From DASPWV01 sp046727855 (GTDB lineage: Bacteria > Acidobacteriota > Vicinamibacteria > Vicinamibacterales > UBA2999): 10,018 nucleotides of DNA. Where the stretch lies: positions 1-10,018 of the forward strand of contig JBKPDL010000011.1 of NCBI GenBank assembly GCA_046727855.1. The letters run 5' to 3'. A model generated the notes under the pieces. The model worked only from the letters and a program-made list of their open reading frames with translations, was not told the DNA's origin and searched no databases. Position numbers and translations under genes: made by a program. This document shows positions 6,273 to 10,018 of the stretch, in pieces. Position 1 is the stretch's first letter, and each line of letters opens with the position of its first letter.

Positions 6273-8030
6273 CTACCGGTTGAGCCGGCGGGCGAGCTCG
6301 ATGCTCCGCGCCGTCAGTGTCCAGAGCTCCGGCGATGACGGCTCTGCCCGCTTCAGCCGCGCGATCTCGGCTTCCAATTCTCCCAGCTCTCTCGTGAAGC
6401 GCAAGTGGCGCAATGCGTCGACGCAAGCCGGCAGGTCGCGCACCGGCGGCTCCCGCTCCATAGCGGCCCGCGACACGAGTTGCGCCTCTTGATCGCTTAG
6501 ACGCTCCATCAGGGCGCCAGGCAACTCCTCCGGTCCCAGTGACAGGAGGCCCCGCGCCTTCTCGAGTATGGTCTGAGCCCTAAGTCCTTCCAAATCAGCG
6601 TCTTCAATCCTGGCCAGCACAGCGGCGGCAGCACCGGGCGCGTGCACGAGCGCCCACAACAGCCCTTTTTCTACGTCTCGCAGCGGCGCGGTGAGGGCGC
6701 GAAGACGGTCCACCGGGAGCTCGGTCCGCCGGCCGGCCGCCGCCCTGCGGATTTCCGCGCGAATCACTTCCTCGGTGACGCGGGCTTTGTGCGCCAGTCG
6801 ATCCGCAAATTGATCGCGCGCGGCGGGATCGGGAATACGAGCGGCGACGGCAAGCATCTTCTTCAAATAGTCGCGGCGCGAATCATCTCGCGAGAGGTCG
6901 TACTCGGCGCTGGCGCGATCCAACAGGAAATCGAGGTACGGGCGCGACTGCTGCAACAGCGACAGGTAAGCGTCGCGCCCATGTCGCTGCACGTAGGTAT
7001 CGGGATCTTGGCCATGGGGCAGGAGGGCGACGTTGACGTCGAAGCCTTCGCTCACCAGAAGTTCACAGCTTCGCTCGGCGGCGTTTTGTCCCGCTGCGTC
7101 CGGATCGTAGGAAAGCACCGCCTTGGGCGCGAACCGCCTGAGCAGGACAGCCTGCTGAGGCGTGAGCGCGGTGCCGCAGGTTGCCACCACCGGGAGTCCG
7201 CCCGCTTGAAATACCTGTGCGAAGTCGAAATAGCCTTCGACGATGATCGCGAAGCGCGCTGTACGAAGATCGCCTTTGCTCAGGTTAAGCCCGTAGAGTG
7301 TGCGGCTCTTCGTGTAAATCGGCGTCTCAGGGGAGTTCAGGTACTTCGGCACCTGATCCTTCTCCATTGCACGGCCGCCGAACGCGATGACCGATCCGCT
7401 GTCTCGCGCGATAGGGATCATCAATCGGTGGCGAAACCGATCCACTTCGCTGCCATCGTCCCGCCGCAACACCAGGCCGCTCTTGAGAAGCAGCGCGGAA
7501 GGGAATCCCTGCTTGACGAGCCGCTGTCGCAGTCCATCGCGCGACCGCGGCGCATAGCCCAGGCCGAGCGCGCTAATCGTCTCCGGCCGCAGGCTACGTT
7601 CGTCCTGCAGGTAATCGCGGATGCCGCTTGCGTCCGGCGTTTGCAGCTGCTCGCGGAAATACGCCACCGCCACCTCGTGGATCTTGAGGAGCGCCTCGCG
7701 CTCCGCAGCGCTCTCTCGGCCTTCGTCAGTGGTTTCGAGTTCGGGAATCGGAATGCCGAAGCGCTGCGCCAGTTGGCGCACGGCGTCGCTGAAGCCGACC
7801 TTCTCCTGGAGCTCGATGAACTTGAAGACGTCACCGCCCGCCTGACATCCGAAGCAGTGAAAGAACCCTTTGTCGCGGTCGACGCTGAACGATGGCGTCT
7901 TTTCGGCATGGAACGGGCACAACCCTTTGTAGCGATTGCCGGATTTCTTGAGCGACACGTAGTCCGACACGACCGTAACGATGTCGGCCGCGGTGCGGAC
8001 TTCGTCGATGAAGGTATGGGGAAACTTCAT
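6273..8030 (-). CDS. dnaG: DNA primase DnaG
   Basis: This 585-aa primase makes RNA primers for the replisome. The N-terminal CHC2 zinc finger is complete: CPFH (Cys38, His41) and CFGC (Cys59, Cys62). The catalytic core follows (about 110-260), then the TOPRIM domain with Glu265 in IVEGYFD and the Asp309/Asp311 pair in SYDPDAAG. These acidic residues fall at the same numbers as in E. coli DnaG. The more common 'FDGD' is written YDPD here, but both aspartates are kept. The C-terminal third (about 420-585) is Arg/Ala/Glu-rich and poorly conserved, as expected for the helicase-binding domain. The ATG at 8028-8030 gives the family opening 'M.FP..FIDEVR'. No Shine-Dalgarno is seen in front of it, and the leader is the repeat-rich spacer 8031-8230. 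Stop TAG at 6273-6275. It is upstream of rpoD in the core of the macromolecular synthesis operon; rpsU is not between it and mutS2. Confidence 0.97.
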   Translation of the reverse strand: MKFPHTFIDEVRTAADIVTVVSDYVSLKKSGNRYKGLCPFHAEKTPSFSVDRDKGFFHCFGCQAGGDVFKFIELQEKVGFSDAVRQLAQRFGIPIPELETTDEGRESAAEREALLKIHEVAVAYFREQLQTPDASGIRDYLQDERSLRPETISALGLGYAPRSRDGLRQRLVKQGFPSALLLKSGLVLRRDDGSEVDRFRHRLMIPIARDSGSVIAFGGRAMEKDQVPKYLNSPETPIYTKSRTLYGLNLSKGDLRTARFAIIVEGYFDFAQVFQAGGLPVVATCGTALTPQQAVLLRRFAPKAVLSYDPDAAGQNAAERSCELLVSEGFDVNVALLPHGQDPDTYVQRHGRDAYLSLLQQSRPYLDFLLDRASAEYDLSRDDSRRDYLKKMLAVAARIPDPAARDQFADRLAHKARVTEEVIRAEIRRAAAGRRTELPVDRLRALTAPLRDVEKGLLWALVHAPGAAAAVLARIEDADLEGLRAQTILEKARGLLSLGPEELPGALMERLSDQEAQLVSRAAMEREPPVRDLPACVDALRHLRFTRELGELEAEIARLKRAEPSSPELWTLTARSIELARRLNR

Positions 8031-8033
8031 GTT

Positions 8034-8197
8034 GCGATGTGACGACGTGGTGAGGGGGCGATCTTATCTGACGATGTAGCGATGTCCAGAGGTTTTGTCA
8101 CGATGTGGAGATGTAATGTTTAGATGTACATCCCTATCTCATTATCGCCACATCGCTAGACCCATCGCCACATCGTTCCATAGCCCGATCACATCGC
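8034..8197. repeat. Nested inverted repeats built on CGATGT/ACATCG
   Basis: The mutS2-dnaG spacer carries CGATGT in its left half (8035, 8072, 8080, 8101) and ACATCG in its right half (8151, 8171, 8191). Outer arms GCGATGTGA (8034-8042) and TCACATCGC (8189-8197) pair over 9 bp. Inner arms CGATGTGG (8101-8108) and CCACATCG (8148-8155) pair over 8 bp. ATCGCCACATCG is an exact direct repeat at 8144-8155 and 8164-8175. The centre is the perfect palindrome GATGTACATC (8123-8132). The spacer must contain the 3' end of the mutS2 transcript and the dnaG leader, so promoter, operator or mRNA structure are all possible. Confidence 0.7.
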
Positions 8198-8230
8198 GAC
8201 GTCACCAAATCAACAACTCGCCACCTGACC

Positions 8231-10018
8231 TCAGTCTTTAAGTTCCACGATCGTTGCGCCGCCGCCACCCTGTTCCTGCGGAGCGGCATAGAACTTTGCC
8301 ACTTGCGGGTGTGTTTTCAAGTAAGCGGCGAGGCCCTTTCGCAATTGCCCGGTGCCGTACCCGTGAACGATGCGGATCTCGTGGATATCCGTCATCAGCG
8401 AGTCGTCCAGAAACTTCGACACTCGATCGATCGCCTGATCCACGCTGCATCCAACGACGTTGAGTTCGCTGAGGAGTCCGTCTCGAGGCCTGAGATCGAC
8501 GTTGACACGCACCTTCGGCAGTTCGGCGGATCTTGGCGCCCCACTCAGCACGCGCAGTTCCTTGACTTTGGCACGAAGACGCTTGCCGCGCACGTCGATC
8601 TCCGCTTGCTGACCGTGAATGCCGACGAGCGTGCCTTCCATGCCGAGGGCGCCGACGGCGACGCGCGCGCCGATCTCCATCGTCGCGGACTCCTGTCGCG
8701 GCTCCCGTAGCGGCGGACCTTCAGGTCCGGTCTTGCCCTGAAGCGGCGTGGCCGAAGTTCCGGACGGCTCGGCTAATGCCTCGCCGCTCCGTTCGAGAAT
8801 CCGATCGATCGCCTTCCGCGCCTCGCTTCGTGCCGCCCCGGTTGCACCGGTGTTAAGCAGCGCCTCCGATCGAGCCTTCAGCTGCACGATGACTTCGTCG
8901 ATGTCGCGCCGCGCCTGACGCACGCGATCCTCGAGCTTCTCGTGCAATCGCCTGGCTACGCGCTGCTCACGTTCGACTACCTCCCGCTCGCGCTCGGCGA
9001 GCTTGGCGGTGGCTTCGTCGACGGCACGGCGATCGCGTTGCAGCCGCGTGCGATCCGAGTCGAGCGCGCGCGCTTGTGCGTCGATGCGCGCGAGATGTGC
9101 GGCCAGCCGCTTCTGGTCGTCGCTGAGAAATCCCCGCGCCGCGGCAACAACAGGGATCGGCATGCCGAGCCGCTGCGCGATTTCGATGGCGAGACTTCGG
9201 CCCGGTGCGCCATAAATCAGCTTGTAGGTGGGCGCGAAGGTCTGCGGATCGAACGCAAACGCAGCGGTCATCACCCCATCGGCAGCCGTTCCCCACGACT
9301 TCACCGCGTCGTAGTGCGTCGTTGCTATCAACAGCGCGCCGCGCTCTTTGAAGTGGCTGATGATGGCGGTGGCAAGCGCGCCGCCCTCGTTCGGATCGGT
9401 GCCGGTACCAACTTCGTCGAGCAGGACGAGCACCGGCGTGGCAAGCTCGCGGTCCATCGACACGATGTTGGTGATGTGAGCGGAGAAAGTACTGAGGCTT
9501 GCCGCAATCGACTGCTCGTCGCCGATATCTGCGAAGACCGAGCGGAATACCGGCAAGCGCGCGCTGTGCGCAGGCACAAAGAGCCCGGCTTGCGCCATCA
9601 ACGCAAGCAGGCCGGCGGTCTTCAACGCCACGGTCTTACCACCCGTGTTCGGCCCCGTGATCAGCAGCACACGCGTCGGCGGCTCAATCAGGATGTCCAC
9701 TGGAACCGGATCGACGCTCAGAAGCGGATGACGTGCGGCGGTCAGCTCCAGTCGCTCGTCGGTTGCGAGTTGCGGACGCACGGCGTTGATGCGCGTGCCA
9801 AAGCGCGATTTCGCCTGAAGGACGTCGAGTTCGACCGCGACATCAACCGTTGTTTCGAGCTCTCCGGAGCGTGCGCGAAACGCATCGGTGAGCGCCAGCA
9901 GAATCCGATGGATCTCTTGGCGCTCCTCATCTTCGAGCTGAACGATGTCGTTATTGATCTCAACCGTTGCCGACGGTTCGAGGAAGAGCGACGCGCCGCT
10001 GGCTGAACTGCCATGGAC
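8231..10018 (-). CDS. mutS2: Endonuclease MutS2 (5' part beyond window)
   Basis: The minus-strand frame is open from the right edge to TGA at 8231-8233, giving the last 595 residues of a protein usually near 780-800 aa. MutS2 suppresses homologous recombination or resolves stalled structures and, in some bacteria, rescues collided ribosomes. The first visible residues, VHGSSASGASLFLEP then INNDIVQLEDEE, match the core just before the ATPase domain. The ATPase has Walker A ITGPNTGGKT (about 9633-9661) and Walker B VLVLLDEVGTGTDP. A long coiled coil follows, then a low-complexity linker, a small beta domain (GARVAVGALGMEGTLVGI) and a C-terminal Smr domain. In the Smr domain the HGYGTG motif is intact, but the usual LDLRG reads LNVVG. 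One repeat unit is embedded in the linker (8707-8729). A GTG at 9779-9781 is internal and not the start. MutS1-type mismatch-binding domains are not visible. Confidence 0.95.
   Translation of the reverse strand, partial: VHGSSASGASLFLEPSATVEINNDIVQLEDEERQEIHRILLALTDAFRARSGELETTVDVAVELDVLQAKSRFGTRINAVRPQLATDERLELTAARHPLLSVDPVPVDILIEPPTRVLLITGPNTGGKTVALKTAGLLALMAQAGLFVPAHSARLPVFRSVFADIGDEQSIAASLSTFSAHITNIVSMDRELATPVLVLLDEVGTGTDPNEGGALATAIISHFKERGALLIATTHYDAVKSWGTAADGVMTAAFAFDPQTFAPTYKLIYGAPGRSLAIEIAQRLGMPIPVVAAARGFLSDDQKRLAAHLARIDAQARALDSDRTRLQRDRRAVDEATAKLAEREREVVEREQRVARRLHEKLEDRVRQARRDIDEVIVQLKARSEALLNTGATGAARSEARKAIDRILERSGEALAEPSGTSATPLQGKTGPEGPPLREPRQESATMEIGARVAVGALGMEGTLVGIHGQQAEIDVRGKRLRAKVKELRVLSGAPRSAELPKVRVNVDLRPRDGLLSELNVVGCSVDQAIDRVSKFLDDSLMTDIHEIRIVHGYGTGQLRKGLAAYLKTHPQVAKFYAAPQEQGGGGATIVELKD
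8707..8729 (-). repeat. REP-like unit in frame inside mutS2
   Basis: On the minus strand CGGACCTGAAGGTCCGCCGC then TAC matches unit A of the spacer array (4244-4266) at 22 of 23 bases. The hairpin core is CGGACC-TGAA-GGTCCG. It is read in frame as part of GKTGPEGPPLRE in the linker between the coiled coil and the small beta domain, where extra residues are likely tolerated. Confidence 0.8.

Noticed and set aside
6642..8042. 466-codon plus-strand open frame antisense to dnaG
   Set aside because: It mirrors a fully recognised dnaG frame. It has no family likeness and its composition is that expected from the opposite strand of GC-rich coding DNA.
8028..8230. Sigma-70 promoter of dnaG
   Set aside because: A GATAAT hexamer is present on the minus strand (8141-8146), but there is no convincing -35 at 16-18 bp, so no promoter is called.
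8942..10006. 354-codon plus-strand open frame antisense to mutS2
   Set aside because: It is a shadow of mutS2, which has Walker A, Walker B and Smr motifs in the other strand. It has no Shine-Dalgarno or recognisable domain.

Overview
This is a GC-rich (roughly 60-65% by eye), gene-dense bacterial chromosome segment of mostly housekeeping genes. It looks like a member of the Acidobacteriota or a related phylum. That placement is inferred from the gene style (a PQQ-like beta-propeller with an early NWPHWRGP motif, the form of RpoD and DnaG, and short palindromic repeats) and is not proven. I see no insertion sequence, prophage, CRISPR array or toxin/defence locus.

Left part (1-3041). The first 310 bases hold no credible gene but carry strong inverted repeats. 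A small minus-strand gene (311-616, 101 aa, possibly SpoVG-like, with a good Shine-Dalgarno) is divergent from pgeF (776-1558), a multicopper-type laccase-domain protein that edits peptidoglycan precursors or acts on purine nucleosides. Next on the plus strand is an exported PQQ-like beta-propeller protein (1722-3041), which meets the next operon tail to tail.

Middle part (3054-4426), minus strand. A C4-type zinc-ribbon coiled-coil protein (3449-4234) overlaps a compact RNase HI (3054-3452) by the 4-nt TTGA, so the two are probably translationally coupled. Upstream lies a three-unit palindromic repeat array (4245-4329) and a CAT-anticodon tRNA, most like tRNA-Ile2 (4354-4426).

Right part (4474-10018), minus strand. 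In transcription order come mutS2 (8231 to beyond the right edge, 5' end missing), a 200-bp spacer full of nested inverted repeats, dnaG primase (6273-8030) and rpoD, the housekeeping sigma factor (4490-6190, TTG start with a very strong Shine-Dalgarno). rpoD ends in an intrinsic terminator whose loop contains the rpoD stop codon. dnaG-rpoD is the core of the classical macromolecular synthesis operon, here without rpsU directly upstream.

The most interesting signals lie outside the gene list. One is a repeat family (core GGACCTGAAGGTCC) found in the tRNA/zinc-ribbon spacer and also in frame inside the mutS2 linker. Others are the nested palindrome between mutS2 and dnaG, the large inverted repeat near the left edge, and a 16-bp motif shared by the left edge and the tRNA flank. 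I found no convincing undescribed multi-gene system.
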